A stretch of DNA of 64,000 bases from Stappia sp. MMSF_3263 (GCF_030733745.1 NZ_JASHIK010000002.1:124001-188000), one strand, 5' to 3'. Counted from the stretch's first letter, positions 8,344-17,307 are shown. Translations and numbers: made by a program. The notes: generated by a model not told the origin, from the sequence alone.

Positions 8344-9588
8344 ATGAATCCCGCAACCCCGCCCGCATCCGCCGCCGCCCGCCGGGCAAGCCTGGCGGTG
8401 CTCGCTCTCTCGATGCTGCTCGCGTCCCTAGGGACGAGCATTGCCAATATCGCCCTGCCCGCGCTTGCGGAGGCCTTCTCGGCGCGTTTCCATGAGGTCC
8501 AGTGGGTCGTCGTCGCCTATCTGGCCGCACTGACTGTTTCCGTCGTCGTCGCGGGGCGGCTTGGCGACATTTTCGGGCTGCGGCGCATGCATCTTGCCGG
8601 CCTTGGACTGTTTTGCCTGGCCTCGCTGCTCTGTGGGCTCGCGCCGGATCTCGGGTTGCTGATCGCCGCCCGGGCTCTTCAGGGCGTCGCCGCCGCCTTC
8701 CTGATGACGCTGACCATCGCGCTTGTGCGCCAGAGCGCGGCTCCCGATCGAATGGGGCAGGCCATGGGCCTGCTGGGCACGGTGTCCGCCATCGGCACAG
8801 CCCTTGGCCCCTCGCTCGGCGGCTTTCTCGTGTCGGCAACGGGTTGGCCCGGCATCTTCCTCGTTCAGGTGCCGGTTGCCGCGGCGACCATAGTGCTGGC
8901 GTCCGTGTCTCTGCCCCCGGATGCCGACCGGCCGGAAGGCCCTGCCACCGGCCTCGGTCTTGGCGAACCCGGCCTGTGGCCGGGCCTGGCGCCGGCCCTG
9001 CTGGTCAACGTCCTGGTGGCGGCGGTGATGATGACGACGCTGGTCGTCGGCCCGTTCTATCTCGGCCTCGGACTGGGCTTGGGCGAGATGACCGTCGGCC
9101 TGATCATGTCGGTCGGTCCGGCGATCTCGATCCTCAGCGGCCTCCCGTCCGGGCGGGCGGTCGATGCGTGGGGCGCGCGGCCCGTGCTCGGTGCCGGGCT
9201 GGGGCTGCTCGCCACCGGGGCGTTTTCCCTGTCGGTGCTGCCGGGCCTGCTCGGCGTTGCCGGCTACATGATGGCCATTGCCGTCCTGACGCCGGGGTAT
9301 CAGCTCTTTCAGGCCGCGAACAACACGGCGGTCATGACTGATGTCGCGGGAGACCGGCGCGGCGTGGTTTCGGGCCTTTTGAGCCTGTCGCGCAATATCG
9401 GCCTCATCCTTGGCGCGTCCGCGATGGGGGCCGTCTTCGCCATTGGCGTGGGCACCGACGATGTCACCACGGCGTCGCCCGTGGCGGCGGGCAGCGGGAT
9501 GCGGTTGGTGTTCGGCGTCGCCGGCGGCCTCATGATGCTTGCCATCGGCATCGCCTTCGCGCGCCCTGTCCTGCGGCGGACATCATGA
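8344..9588 (+). CDS. MFS transporter, drug-efflux type
   Basis: The ATG at 8344 with an AGAGGAG site upstream gives 414 residues with about twelve hydrophobic segments. The motif GRLGDIFGLRR between helices 2 and 3 is the MFS motif A, and GPSLGGFLVSATGWPGIFLVQVP in helix 5 is the antiporter motif C region, both typical of DHA-type drug:proton antiporters. It should act in the inner membrane exporting a hydrophobic compound by proton exchange. The divergent MerR regulator and its promoter suggest induction by the substrate or by redox stress. The substrate is unknown. Confidence 0.88.
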   Translation: MNPATPPASAAARRASLAVLALSMLLASLGTSIANIALPALAEAFSARFHEVQWVVVAYLAALTVSVVVAGRLGDIFGLRRMHLAGLGLFCLASLLCGLAPDLGLLIAARALQGVAAAFLMTLTIALVRQSAAPDRMGQAMGLLGTVSAIGTALGPSLGGFLVSATGWPGIFLVQVPVAAATIVLASVSLPPDADRPEGPATGLGLGEPGLWPGLAPALLVNVLVAAVMMTTLVVGPFYLGLGLGLGEMTVGLIMSVGPAISILSGLPSGRAVDAWGARPVLGAGLGLLATGAFSLSVLPGLLGVAGYMMAIAVLTPGYQLFQAANNTAVMTDVAGDRRGVVSGLLSLSRNIGLILGASAMGAVFAIGVGTDDVTTASPVAAGSGMRLVFGVAGGLMMLAIGIAFARPVLRRTS

Positions 9589-9621
9589 ACGGAGCGGCCG
9601 GAGCGGCGGTCCGTGCCTTGC

Positions 9622-9924
9622 CTAGCCGGCCAGATGCAGGCGCAGCGGCTTTGTCGCCTCGCGCCTGATCCGGCCTTTCGCCTCGAGATCAAGTTGTGCC
9701 GCCTTCAGCCACCAGCCGGCCTTCTCTCCACCGGGGAAAAGCTCCTGCGGCAGCAGCGGCAACAGCTTTTCCTTGGCCTGCGCCACGGTCACGCCCGGCG
9801 AGGCGGCGGGCAGGACCGCCAGAAGGGCGTCCCGCATCGCCTCGTACTTGGCCTTGTCCACCCGGACAACGTGCCCGGGCGAGGTGAAGTTCTCGATCTC
9901 GATCTTTTCAGCTTTCAGCGCCAT
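9622..9924 (-). CDS. DUF6958-like small protein
   Basis: The ATG at 9924 is preceded by GGAGGAC, which decides this start over the Met six codons upstream; it gives 100 residues. The sequence starts MALKAEKIEIENFTSPGH and contains GGEKAGWWLKAAQLDLEAKG, a pattern recalled for the DUF6958 family (low certainty on the accession). It is a small soluble protein with an arrangement resembling a winged-helix 'modifies AGWW' fold, and no membrane segment. It overlaps the 3' end of the GFA-type gene by 17 bases, so the two are co-transcribed and probably translationally coupled. Function unknown. Confidence 0.7.
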   Translation of the reverse strand: MALKAEKIEIENFTSPGHVVRVDKAKYEAMRDALLAVLPAASPGVTVAQAKEKLLPLLPQELFPGGEKAGWWLKAAQLDLEAKGRIRREATKPLRLHLAG

Positions 9925-10408
9925 TGAGACGTCCTCCGACAAAAGTGATTTCCGGTGTGCGGAAGCCCATCGCCGCCCACGCCGCCAGCAGTCTCAGGAC
10001 AAATGCCAGGGACGACCGCCGGTGCCCGCTCTCGCCCGCCCCCGCATTCTCGACCCGGTCACGATAGATCGTCAGCCAGTGTCCCTTGGTGAAATCGAGA
10101 AACATCGCCGTGTTGCAACAGGTTGCCACGACACGGCGCGTCGGCGAGCCCGGATCGAGGCGATGCTCGCGAAGATGCACCGCGCCGCGTTCGCAGCGCA
10201 CGCGGTCCTTCCTGTAGAGCATGCAGGGCGTGCCGCCCTCGGCATCCAGGACGGGAGCCGCTCCCGGGAGTGCCTCGAGCAGCCGGCCAGCCTTCCGGCA
10301 ACTGGAGCACTGGCAGGCGGTGGTGATGATGGGCGACCCCGTCACCTCCAGCGCCACCGCCCCGCACCTGCAATTGACGGCCCGTGCCTGCGGCCTTGCT
10401 TCACTCAT
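9908..10408 (-). CDS. GFA/CENP-V-type zinc protein
   Basis: 166 residues from the ATG at 10408, preceded by GGGAGA. The N-terminus carries VNCRCGAVALEV and ACQCSSCRKAG, the CxC and CxxC zinc motifs of the GFA (glutathione-dependent formaldehyde-activating enzyme)/CENP-V fold. A later VVATCCNTAMFLD supplies the third cysteine group. Family members are mostly uncharacterised; the formaldehyde name rests on one founder. It is first in a two-gene unit with the DUF6958-like gene and divergent from a TetR regulator, with a dyad operator between them, so the unit is probably repressed by that TetR. Confidence 0.8.
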   Translation of the reverse strand: MSEARPQARAVNCRCGAVALEVTGSPIITTACQCSSCRKAGRLLEALPGAAPVLDAEGGTPCMLYRKDRVRCERGAVHLREHRLDPGSPTRRVVATCCNTAMFLDFTKGHWLTIYRDRVENAGAGESGHRRSSLAFVLRLLAAWAAMGFRTPEITFVGGRLNGAES

Positions 10409-10427
10409 CGCGCATCTCCCGATCTAT

Positions 10428-10449
10428 AACTAGACTAGACAGTCCAGTT
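10428..10449. promoter_or_regulatory. Inverted repeat, probable TetR operator
   Basis: AACTAGACTA (10428-10437), two bases, then CAGTCCAGTT (10440-10449). The arms match at 8 of 10 positions. The site lies in the gap between the divergent GFA gene and the tetR-type gene, the standard place for a TetR operator controlling both sides. Confidence 0.55.
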
Positions 10450-10542
10450 TGATTGGTCAACACCGCCGTGCTAGGATCGCCGGGAGCGTCCTTTGACCGG
10501 ACGCCTGACCCCGGAGGCGCAAGCGCGAATGTTGAAACCAGG

Positions 10543-11190
10543 ATGAGTGCCGGCGGCAAGGCCCGCGTGGAACGGACCCGCAGGGCGATCCTGGACGCTG
10601 GCGAGGCAGTGTTTCTCGAACATGGCTTTCTCGGCGCCAGCATGGACCAGGTGTCCGAGATGGCCGGCGTCTCGAAACAGACGGTCTATGCGCATCTGCA
10701 GAGCAAGGAAGCGCTGTTTCTCGAGGTGGTCGGCGGCATGACCGGCGGCGCCGGCGACAGGCTGGCCGAGCAGGTTGCCGATCCCGAAATGGACCGTCCT
10801 CTGGCGGATTTCCTGCTGGACTTCGCGCAACGGCAACTCGAGATCGTCCTAACCCCCCGCCTGATGCGGTTGCGGCGGCTGGTGATCGGCGAGGTCGGGC
10901 GGTTTCCCGAGCTCGGCCGGATGTTGCACGAACGTGGGCCGGGGCGTTCGATCGCGCGGCTTGCCCGTGCCTTCGAGGTCTACCGCGAGGCGGGGCATGC
11001 CGCCATCCCGGAGCCGCACGAGGCGGCAACCCACTTCAACTGGCTGGTGATGGGCGGGCCGGTCAACGCCGCGATGCTGCTGGGCGACAACGCCATCCCC
11101 GACAGCGCGACACGGAACCGCCATGCCCGGGAATGCGTCCGCATCTTCCTTTCGGCCTATGCGGCGGAGGACGGGACGCCCGCGTCCTGA
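10543..11190 (+). CDS. TetR/AcrR family regulator
   Basis: The ATG at 10543 gives 215 residues; an in-frame upstream extension exists but has no family similarity. Residues about 8-55 (RVERTRRAILDAGEAVFLEH and the following HTH with MDQVSEMAGVSKQTVYAHLQSKEALF) are a textbook TetR DNA-binding domain. The C-terminal ligand domain resembles TetR_C_7/AefR-type regulators (LMRLRRLVIGEVGRFPELGR). It is divergent from the GFA/DUF6958 pair and probably represses it and itself through the intervening dyad. The ligand is unknown. Confidence 0.87.
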   Translation: MSAGGKARVERTRRAILDAGEAVFLEHGFLGASMDQVSEMAGVSKQTVYAHLQSKEALFLEVVGGMTGGAGDRLAEQVADPEMDRPLADFLLDFAQRQLEIVLTPRLMRLRRLVIGEVGRFPELGRMLHERGPGRSIARLARAFEVYREAGHAAIPEPHEAATHFNWLVMGGPVNAAMLLGDNAIPDSATRNRHARECVRIFLSAYAAEDGTPAS

Positions 11191-11209
11191 CCCGGTAGGC
11201 GCCCATCGA

Positions 11210-11797
11210 TCATCGCTTGAGTCGAAACGAATGCACTTGTTCGCCGCGCGCCGAAAGGCGGTATCCGATCTTCAGGCTTTCCGTGAGGCCGAGATCCTTG
11301 AGGCGGCGGATGCGGGCCTTGAAGACGGGTTTTTCCAGGCCCATCTCGGCCGCCAGTTCCGCCGCCGCGATAGCCGGACGCGCGGCGATGAGGCCCATGG
11401 CGCGCGCGGTCCAGGCACCGTCCCGCGAACGCGCATCAATGGCATCGAGCCGTCCGGCAATGTCGGCCAGCGCTTCGGCGGAAAGGGCGTCCTCATCGCG
11501 CAGGGCGGCGCGCGGATCCTCGCCCCTCCAGGCGATCTCGATCCGCTCCAGGGTGCCGTCCTTTCCACCTCCGGCGAGCCAGATGCGCAGCGCCTGTGCG
11601 TCGGCAAAACCGGCCATGCGTGCGTCGACATCGGAAAGTGCCGCCTCGTCGACAGGACCAATCGCGCCGATGCTGAGGACGCCGACGGCGGTGCGCAACG
11701 TACCGCCGGGCGAGACCGTCCGGCGCTTCCAGCGTCGGAATTGCAGGGTGATCTCCCCTGCCCTGATCCCTTCCAGAACCGCGCGTTTGATCAGCAT
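11210..11797 (-). CDS. ASCH-like domain protein with C-terminal winged helix
   Basis: The ATG at 11797 with AGGAGAGG upstream gives 195 residues; the longer frame to 11872 is rejected because the strong site precedes this Met. The N-terminus MLIKRAVLEGIRAGEITLQF and RRWKRRTVSPGGTLRTAVGV resembles ASCH-domain proteins, which are predicted RNA-binding or base-reader folds related to PUA. The C-terminal half (about 125-195) looks like a DNA- or RNA-binding winged helix (AIAAAELAAEMGLEKPVFKA). It is convergent with the tetR-type gene, 20 bases away. The specific role is unknown. Confidence 0.6.
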   Translation of the reverse strand: MLIKRAVLEGIRAGEITLQFRRWKRRTVSPGGTLRTAVGVLSIGAIGPVDEAALSDVDARMAGFADAQALRIWLAGGGKDGTLERIEIAWRGEDPRAALRDEDALSAEALADIAGRLDAIDARSRDGAWTARAMGLIAARPAIAAAELAAEMGLEKPVFKARIRRLKDLGLTESLKIGYRLSARGEQVHSFRLKR

Positions 11798-11909
11798 CGC
11801 CTCTCCTTGCCCTGGCGTATCCGGACCGGGTCCAGGTGGCGGGATGGTCGGAAAAAAGCGGCGAGACTTCAACCCCTGCGTGTTCCGTGAAGGGACATGC
11901 CGTCGGGGC

Positions 11910-12245
11910 TCAACCCTTGCAGCCGAAGGGCAGGAACGATCCGGTGATGCCTTGCGAAACCGCCATCATCGACAGCATGTCGGCGACCTCGAATTCAGCG
12001 GCGCTTTTCGGGCAGACGCTTGCTGGCGTCAAGCAGCCGCCAGCGATGAAGAGCTTGTTGCCCTCAACGAAATCCTGGCCGAGACCTTCGCCGCCCCGCC
12101 ACTCGAGCACTTTGTTCCACGCGTCGCCGTAAAGCGCGCATTTCTTCTCCGACCAGGCATCCGCCTTTGCCGTCGCAACCGTTCCGGCGGAGGCCAGGAG
12201 GAGAACGCCGAGCCAGGCCAGGCCCTTGCAAATCGATGAAGTCAT
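11910..12245 (-). CDS. Secreted Cys-containing hypothetical protein
   Basis: The ATG at 12245 begins MTSSICKGLAWLGVLLLASA and gives a clear Sec signal peptide ending near ATAKADA, then a mature domain of about 80 residues; an ATG six codons upstream (12263) is an alternative. The mature part has four cysteines (KKCALYGD, AGGCLTPASVC, FGCKG), suggesting disulphides in the periplasm. A 30-residue tail reads VADMLSMMAVSQGITGSFLPF. No family is recognised. It is divergent from the methyltransferase gene. Confidence 0.7.
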   Translation of the reverse strand: MTSSICKGLAWLGVLLLASAGTVATAKADAWSEKKCALYGDAWNKVLEWRGGEGLGQDFVEGNKLFIAGGCLTPASVCPKSAAEFEVADMLSMMAVSQGITGSFLPFGCKG

Positions 12246-12454
12246 TCTGTCCGTTCCGGTCATTGTTGCGGATTTCCCCGCCGTTCGGGGCGCCGCTCGT
12301 CCCGAACCGCGCCTTGTCGGGTGAACCGGGCGGGACTGTGGCAACGCCTCCCAAAACCGGAAATTTGCCGGCGGACGCGGCAGCGTTTCGGTTATGGTCA
12401 GGATCCCGCGCCTCCCACGCCGCGGGTATTTCGATTCAATGGGCAGTCCTGGCA

Positions 12455-13471
12455 ATGACATCCTGTTCGGTTTGCGGCAATGGCGACTACGTCTTTCACG
12501 GCGTTCTGGAAGCAAAGCTGATCGGCCAATGGCAGCTTTCCGCCGAGGAGGCCGCCTATATCGACGCCCAGCAGGGCACCCGCTGCACGCAGTGCGGTTC
12601 CAGCTTGCGGGTGGCCGCTCTCGCCGACGCGATCCTCGCCGCTCTCGACCATGCGGGGCCTCTGGTGGATTTCTGCCGCTCGGATGCCGGTGCGATGCCG
12701 CGCGTCCTCGACATCAACGGCGCGGTCTTCATTTCCGATGTCCTGTCGGTGCTTCCCGGCTACGTCAGAGGCGACTATCCGGAGGTCGACATGCTCGACC
12801 TCCCCTACGCGGACGAGAGTTTCGACATCGTCCTCCATTCGGACACGCTCGAGCACGTGCCCAACCCGTTGCGTGCGCTGGAGGAATGCCGTCGCGTCCT
12901 GGTTCCGGGAGGACGTCTCTGCTACACGGCGCCGACCATTGTCGGCCGGATGACGCGCAGCCGTGCAGGCTTGCCGAAGAGCTATCACGGCGATCCGAAA
13001 GCGAATGCCGACGACTATCTGGTGCACACCGAGTTCGGCGCGGACATGTGGTGCTACCCGCTCCGCGCCGGGTTTGCCCATGTCGGGCTCCACCAGCGCG
13101 ACTTTCCGGCGGCGATCGCGATCACCGCATCGCGGGCAGGTGGGCCGGCCGTCTCCCCGTCATCCGCCAGGCATCTGACCGGATATGTCGATGTCGCCGG
13201 ACCCGATCTCGTGGCAGGCTGGGCCATGGACCAGACCGGGATTTCGGCAGTTGCGGTCGACGTCATCATCAATGACACGGCCACAATCCGGGCACCGGCA
13301 CAGAAACACCGTCCGGATCTTCAAGGTATATACGAAACGTCGGGTAACCATGGTTTTCATGTGTTGCTCGATCGCTCGCTTCTAAGGCCAGGAACCAATC
13401 GGGTGACCGTCTGTTTTGCCGGAACCGATGTGCAGATCCCCAATGGTGACCAGTATTTTCAATTCTTCTGA
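12455..13471 (+). CDS. SAM-dependent methyltransferase-like protein with N-terminal zinc ribbon
   Basis: The ATG at 12455 gives 338 residues. The N-terminus has CSVCGN and, about 40 residues on, CTQCGS, a two-CxxC zinc ribbon. The middle holds a class I methyltransferase C-terminal core: LPYADESFDIVLHSDTLEHV and LEECRRVLVPGGRLCYTAPT. The glycine-rich motif I is replaced by VLDINGAVFISDVLSVLP, so SAM binding is weakened or altered. The last 100 residues (GYVDVAGPDLVAGWAMDQTG onwards) look like a beta-sandwich appendage common on glycosyltransferases and methyltransferases of surface glycans. A role in polysaccharide or lipid glycan modification is inference. Its TGA abuts the TCA of the opposite ATPase gene. 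Confidence 0.75.
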   Translation: MTSCSVCGNGDYVFHGVLEAKLIGQWQLSAEEAAYIDAQQGTRCTQCGSSLRVAALADAILAALDHAGPLVDFCRSDAGAMPRVLDINGAVFISDVLSVLPGYVRGDYPEVDMLDLPYADESFDIVLHSDTLEHVPNPLRALEECRRVLVPGGRLCYTAPTIVGRMTRSRAGLPKSYHGDPKANADDYLVHTEFGADMWCYPLRAGFAHVGLHQRDFPAAIAITASRAGGPAVSPSSARHLTGYVDVAGPDLVAGWAMDQTGISAVAVDVIINDTATIRAPAQKHRPDLQGIYETSGNHGFHVLLDRSLLRPGTNRVTVCFAGTDVQIPNGDQYFQFF

Positions 13472-16204
13472 TCACGCTTCCGCCCGGCCGCGGCGCACGG
13501 CAAGACGGAGCTGCTTTTCCGTTTCGACGAGAGCCAGGAAAACCACGCCGATCGCAACGACGAGCGCGCCGTCTGCCAGTGGAACCGAACGGGTTCCGAA
13601 AACCTCCTGCAGCGGCGGAAAATAGGTGATTGCGAACTGGGCCGCCGTTATCGCGACAACGCAAAGCCAGACCACTGGCGTACCGCGCACGGCTTTTAAG
13701 GTGAGCGAGGTTCCGTAGATGTTGCGAATGAAGAAGAGATGGAAGATTTCCAGCACGACCAGCGTGTTGAGCGCCAAAGTGCGGGCCAGTTCGTCGGAAT
13801 GCCCTTTGTCGAGCGCATAGGTGTGGATGCCGAAGATCGCGCCGAGGAACAGGAGCGAGACCACGACCACATGCCAGATCAGGCCGGCGCCCAGGAGCGG
13901 CTCTCCACGCGGCCGGGGCGCTCGCTTCATCGTGTTTGCCTCGGTCGGCTCGAATGCCAGCGCCAGTCCGAGCGTGATTCCGGTGATCAGGTTGACCCAG
14001 AGGATCTGCACCGGCGTGATCGGCATCGAAAGGCCGAGAAACAGGGCAACGATGATCGTTGCCGCCTCGCCGCCGCTGGTCGGCAACGTCCAGCTGATCA
14101 CCTTCTTGATGTTGTCATAGACCGTGCGCCCCTCGCGCACCGCCGCCACGATCGAGGCGAAATTGTCGTCGGCCAGAACCAGGTCGGCGGTTTCGCGCGC
14201 CGCATCGCTTCCCTTGCGGCCCATCGCGATGCCCGCATCGGCGCGCTTGAGGGCCGGCGCATCGTTGACCCCGTCGCCCGTCATGGCGACGGTCAGGCCG
14301 TGTGACTGAAGCGCACTCACCAGCCTCAGCTTGTGCTCCGGGCTGGTTCTGGCGAAGACATCCGTGTCAACGACAATGGCGGCCAGTTCGGCCTCGTCCA
14401 CCGCGTCCAGTTCCGTGCCGGTCATCACCCGCTCGGGATTGGTGAGTCCGATCCTCCCGGCGATTGCGGCGGCGGTTCCGGCATGATCCCCGGTGATCAT
14501 CTTGACCCGGATCCCGGCCCGCTGACACTCGACAATGGCGGCAACGGCTTCCGGCCGCGGCGGATCGATCAGCCCCACGAGCCCGAGCAGCACCAGGTCG
14601 CGGCCAAGTTCCTCAGCCGACAAAGTACCGTCTTCTGCGGGCCGGTTCGACACGGCAAGCGCCAGCACGCGCTGCCCCTTCGCCGCGATCGCCTCGATCT
14701 GGCCGTACCAGAAGGATGCGTCCAGCGGCTCGCTCACGCCGCCGGGGCCACGCTGGCTGGTCGTCATTGCGAGAACCTGTTCCGGTGCACCCTTCACATG
14801 GATCTCACTGAAACCGTCGGGACTTCGGTGAAGCACCGCCATGTAGCGATGGGCCGCATCGAAGGGGATGGTATCGAGGCGGACCCAATCGGCGAAGGGG
14901 GCAGCGCCCTCGCCGGTGATCTTGCCGGCAAGCGCCTTCAGCGCACCTTCCATCGGATCGCCTTCAGCGCGCCAGCCATCCTCGCCGGACAGCAGTGCCG
15001 CATCGTTGCAAAGCGCGGCGGCGCGCGCCATCTCAAAAAGGACCGGATGCGCGGCGAGATCGACATCGGTTTCCGCCGAGGCGAGCCGCAGGGCCCCTTC
15101 CGGCGCATATCCCTCCCCGGTGACGGTGTAGACATTGCCGGCGGCGGCCACCGCGGCGACGAGCATTTCGTTGCGCGTCAGGGTTCCCGTCTTGTCAGTG
15201 CAGATGACCGAGACGGAACCAAGCGTCTCGATCGCCGGCAACCGGCGGACGATGGCGTTGCGCCGGGCCATCGCCTGTACGCCAACGGCAAGCGTGATGG
15301 TCAGGACCGCCGGCAATCCTTCCGGTATCGCCGCCACGGAGAGGCCGACGACCGACATGAAAACTTCCGGGAAACCCATGTGGCCGACAAAATAGCCGTA
15401 GACGAGCAGGATCCCGGCAATCAGCAGGATGAGCACCGTGAGCCAGCGTGCAAAGGCATCCATCTGGCGAATGAGCGGTGTGGTCAGTTGCTCGACCCGG
15501 GCAAGCATGCCGCTGATCCGGCCGATCTCCGTCTCTCTGCCGGTGGCTACGACCGCACCGAGCCCGCTTCCGGCGGAAACCATCGTGCCGCTATAGGCCA
15601 TGCAGGTGCGATCCCCCAGCGGTGCCGGGAGCGCGACAGGGGCCAGCTGCTTTTCAGCCGGCACGGATTCGCCGGTGAGGATTGCCTCGTCGATGCGCAG
15701 CCCCCGCGCTTCGATCAACCGGATGTCAGCGGGAACCTTTTCTCCTGCCTCCAGAATCACGACGTCGCCGGGCACGAGACCGGCGCTGTCGACGCTGCTC
15801 CGGCGGCCGTCGCGCAAGACGGAACTGTGTGGCGCAAGCATGTGGCGAATGGCGTCCATCGCGGTTTCCGCCCGTCCTTCCTGGACGAAACCGATGACCG
15901 CGTTGGCGATCACCACGGCGAGGATCACGCCGGTATCGATGAAATGGCCGAGGCCCGCGGTGATGGCGGCCGCCCCGATCAGCACATAGATCAGCACATT
16001 ATGGAAATGCGCCATAAAGCGCAGGACGGGGTGTCGGCGGGGCGGTTCGGGCAACCGGTTCGCTCCGCGGGTGGTCAGCCGTCGGCGGGCTTCGTCGGAG
16101 GAAAGACCCGACTTCTGTGTCGCCAGGCCGGCAAGCACCTGATCCATCGCCAGCGCATGAGCGGGTCTGTCGTCGTCCGTCAAGGTTGTGTCGGCTTTGC
16201 TCAT
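13472..16204 (-). CDS. P2-type cation-transporting ATPase
   Basis: The ATG at 16204 with GAGGAG upstream gives 910 residues. Domains in order are the N-terminal cation-ATPase domain, an actuator with LTGES (TGE motif), a PEGLP segment in helix 4 (SVAAIPEGLPAVLTITLAVG), the phosphorylation site CTDKTGTLTRNEM near residue 337, and the hinge MTGDGVNDAPALKRADAGIA. Membrane segment 6 reads NLITGITLGLALAFEP, keeping the Asn and Thr of calcium pumps but with Gly where SERCA has the key Asp, so calcium specificity is doubtful. It is an inner-membrane pump in a single-gene unit, convergent with the methyltransferase gene with no intervening base. Substrate: Ca2+, Mg2+ or Mn2+, undetermined. Confidence 0.9.
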   Translation of the reverse strand: MSKADTTLTDDDRPAHALAMDQVLAGLATQKSGLSSDEARRRLTTRGANRLPEPPRRHPVLRFMAHFHNVLIYVLIGAAAITAGLGHFIDTGVILAVVIANAVIGFVQEGRAETAMDAIRHMLAPHSSVLRDGRRSSVDSAGLVPGDVVILEAGEKVPADIRLIEARGLRIDEAILTGESVPAEKQLAPVALPAPLGDRTCMAYSGTMVSAGSGLGAVVATGRETEIGRISGMLARVEQLTTPLIRQMDAFARWLTVLILLIAGILLVYGYFVGHMGFPEVFMSVVGLSVAAIPEGLPAVLTITLAVGVQAMARRNAIVRRLPAIETLGSVSVICTDKTGTLTRNEMLVAAVAAAGNVYTVTGEGYAPEGALRLASAETDVDLAAHPVLFEMARAAALCNDAALLSGEDGWRAEGDPMEGALKALAGKITGEGAAPFADWVRLDTIPFDAAHRYMAVLHRSPDGFSEIHVKGAPEQVLAMTTSQRGPGGVSEPLDASFWYGQIEAIAAKGQRVLALAVSNRPAEDGTLSAEELGRDLVLLGLVGLIDPPRPEAVAAIVECQRAGIRVKMITGDHAGTAAAIAGRIGLTNPERVMTGTELDAVDEAELAAIVVDTDVFARTSPEHKLRLVSALQSHGLTVAMTGDGVNDAPALKRADAGIAMGRKGSDAARETADLVLADDNFASIVAAVREGRTVYDNIKKVISWTLPTSGGEAATIIVALFLGLSMPITPVQILWVNLITGITLGLALAFEPTEANTMKRAPRPRGEPLLGAGLIWHVVVVSLLFLGAIFGIHTYALDKGHSDELARTLALNTLVVLEIFHLFFIRNIYGTSLTLKAVRGTPVVWLCVVAITAAQFAITYFPPLQEVFGTRSVPLADGALVVAIGVVFLALVETEKQLRLAVRRGRAEA

Positions 16205-16291
16205 GCGCTCCTCGCAAGCCCCGTTTGCAACGCGGCAAGACTGACCGGGGCCCATCCTCGCGTACAGGCAGGAAAACACGTAGCGGCGGCA

Positions 16292-17227
16292 TCAGCCCGT
16301 TGATTTCGCGCCCCCGCTCACCTCTTCCAGGATCCAGTCATGGACCCGGTTGGCGGCCGGAGACGGGGTCTCCTGACCCATGTGGATGAAATACCCCCTC
16401 CCGCTTGCGGCGACATCGGGCACGGCCGGCACCAGTTCGCCGTGCGCCAGCAACTCGTCGATCAGCCCGTGCCAGCCGAGCGCCACGCCGAGGCCCGCCT
16501 GCGCGGCGCGCACGACGATATCGTAGCTTGTGAAGCTGGTACGTTCGCCGTGCGAATGAGCCTCGATGCCGAAATGGGCGAACCAGCTTCCCCAGTCGTG
16601 CCAGTGCGAGGTCGGCGGGGTTGCAAGGCTGAGAAGCGGTAGGCCGACGAGGTCTGCCGGAGCGCGGAGCCCGGGATGATCGGCCAGGAATTCCGGGCTG
16701 CACACCGCCGAGACGCGCTCATCCATCAGTTTCGTCTCGCGCGCCTCGATATCGTCGCCTTCGGCCATGCGGATCGTCAGGTCGACGCTGAGCCCGGCAG
16801 CCAGTTCCGGCTGTTGCGAGGTCAGCATGGAAATGTCGATCGGATGGATCGCGTCGCGCAGGCGCGCCAGCCGTGGCAGCAACCAGAACGAGGCGAAGGC
16901 GAAGTCGACGGAGACAAGCACCGAAGGGGTTCGCTTTCGATGGGTGAAACGGCGGAAATTGGCGGCGAGATTTCCAAGCAGGGGCTCGACCGTCGCCAGC
17001 AGCTCCGCCCCCTGCTCCGTCAGGCGGACGCCGCGATGCGTGCGTTCGAACAAGGTGACCTGGAGGCTGTCCTCGAGGTTTTTCAGGCGCTGGCTCAATC
17101 CGGGCTGGGAAATGCGCAGCTCGCGCGCGGCGGCCGACAGCTGGCCATGGTGCGCGACCAGGACGAAAGCGCAAAGGCCGGCGGCGTGCCGGCTCATCAT
17201 GATATAATCAAGGCTTATATCACTCAT
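16292..17227 (-). CDS. LysR family regulator of the choline-sulfate locus
   Basis: 311 residues from the ATG at 17227; ATGs at 17200 and 17197 are alternatives that would free the palindrome at 17202-17222 from the coding region. The HTH reads AFVLVAHHGQLSAAARELRI followed by SQPGLSQRLKNLED, typical LysR. The C-terminal substrate-binding domain is GcvA-like (SLATPPTSHWHDWGSWFAHFG). It is divergent from choline-sulfatase and the BCCT transporter, matching the usual BetI- or CbtR-like position. It probably activates betC with choline sulfate or a related ligand; this is inferred from position. Confidence 0.87.
   Translation of the reverse strand: MSDISLDYIMMSRHAAGLCAFVLVAHHGQLSAAARELRISQPGLSQRLKNLEDSLQVTLFERTHRGVRLTEQGAELLATVEPLLGNLAANFRRFTHRKRTPSVLVSVDFAFASFWLLPRLARLRDAIHPIDISMLTSQQPELAAGLSVDLTIRMAEGDDIEARETKLMDERVSAVCSPEFLADHPGLRAPADLVGLPLLSLATPPTSHWHDWGSWFAHFGIEAHSHGERTSFTSYDIVVRAAQAGLGVALGWHGLIDELLAHGELVPAVPDVAASGRGYFIHMGQETPSPAANRVHDWILEEVSGGAKSTG
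17202..17222. promoter_or_regulatory. Palindrome, probable LysR-box operator
   Basis: GATATAA, seven bases, TTATATC: a perfect 7-7-7 interrupted dyad containing a T-N11-A LysR box. It lies between the LysR and choline-sulfatase genes and overlaps the first codons of the longest lysR reading frame, which favours the downstream ATGs as the true start or an autoregulatory site at the start codon. Confidence 0.55.
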
Positions 17228-17307
17228 AGAAAAGTCTCTGTGGAAGCGCCAGGTTCAATCAGCCAAGCTAAGAAATTCATTAATTCACGGGTTTTGCGGC
17301 GGGGGCA

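Noticed and set aside
14333-16303. 656-codon plus-strand frame across the P-type ATPase gene
   Set aside because: Antisense artefact; the ATPase motifs are unmistakable on the other strand.
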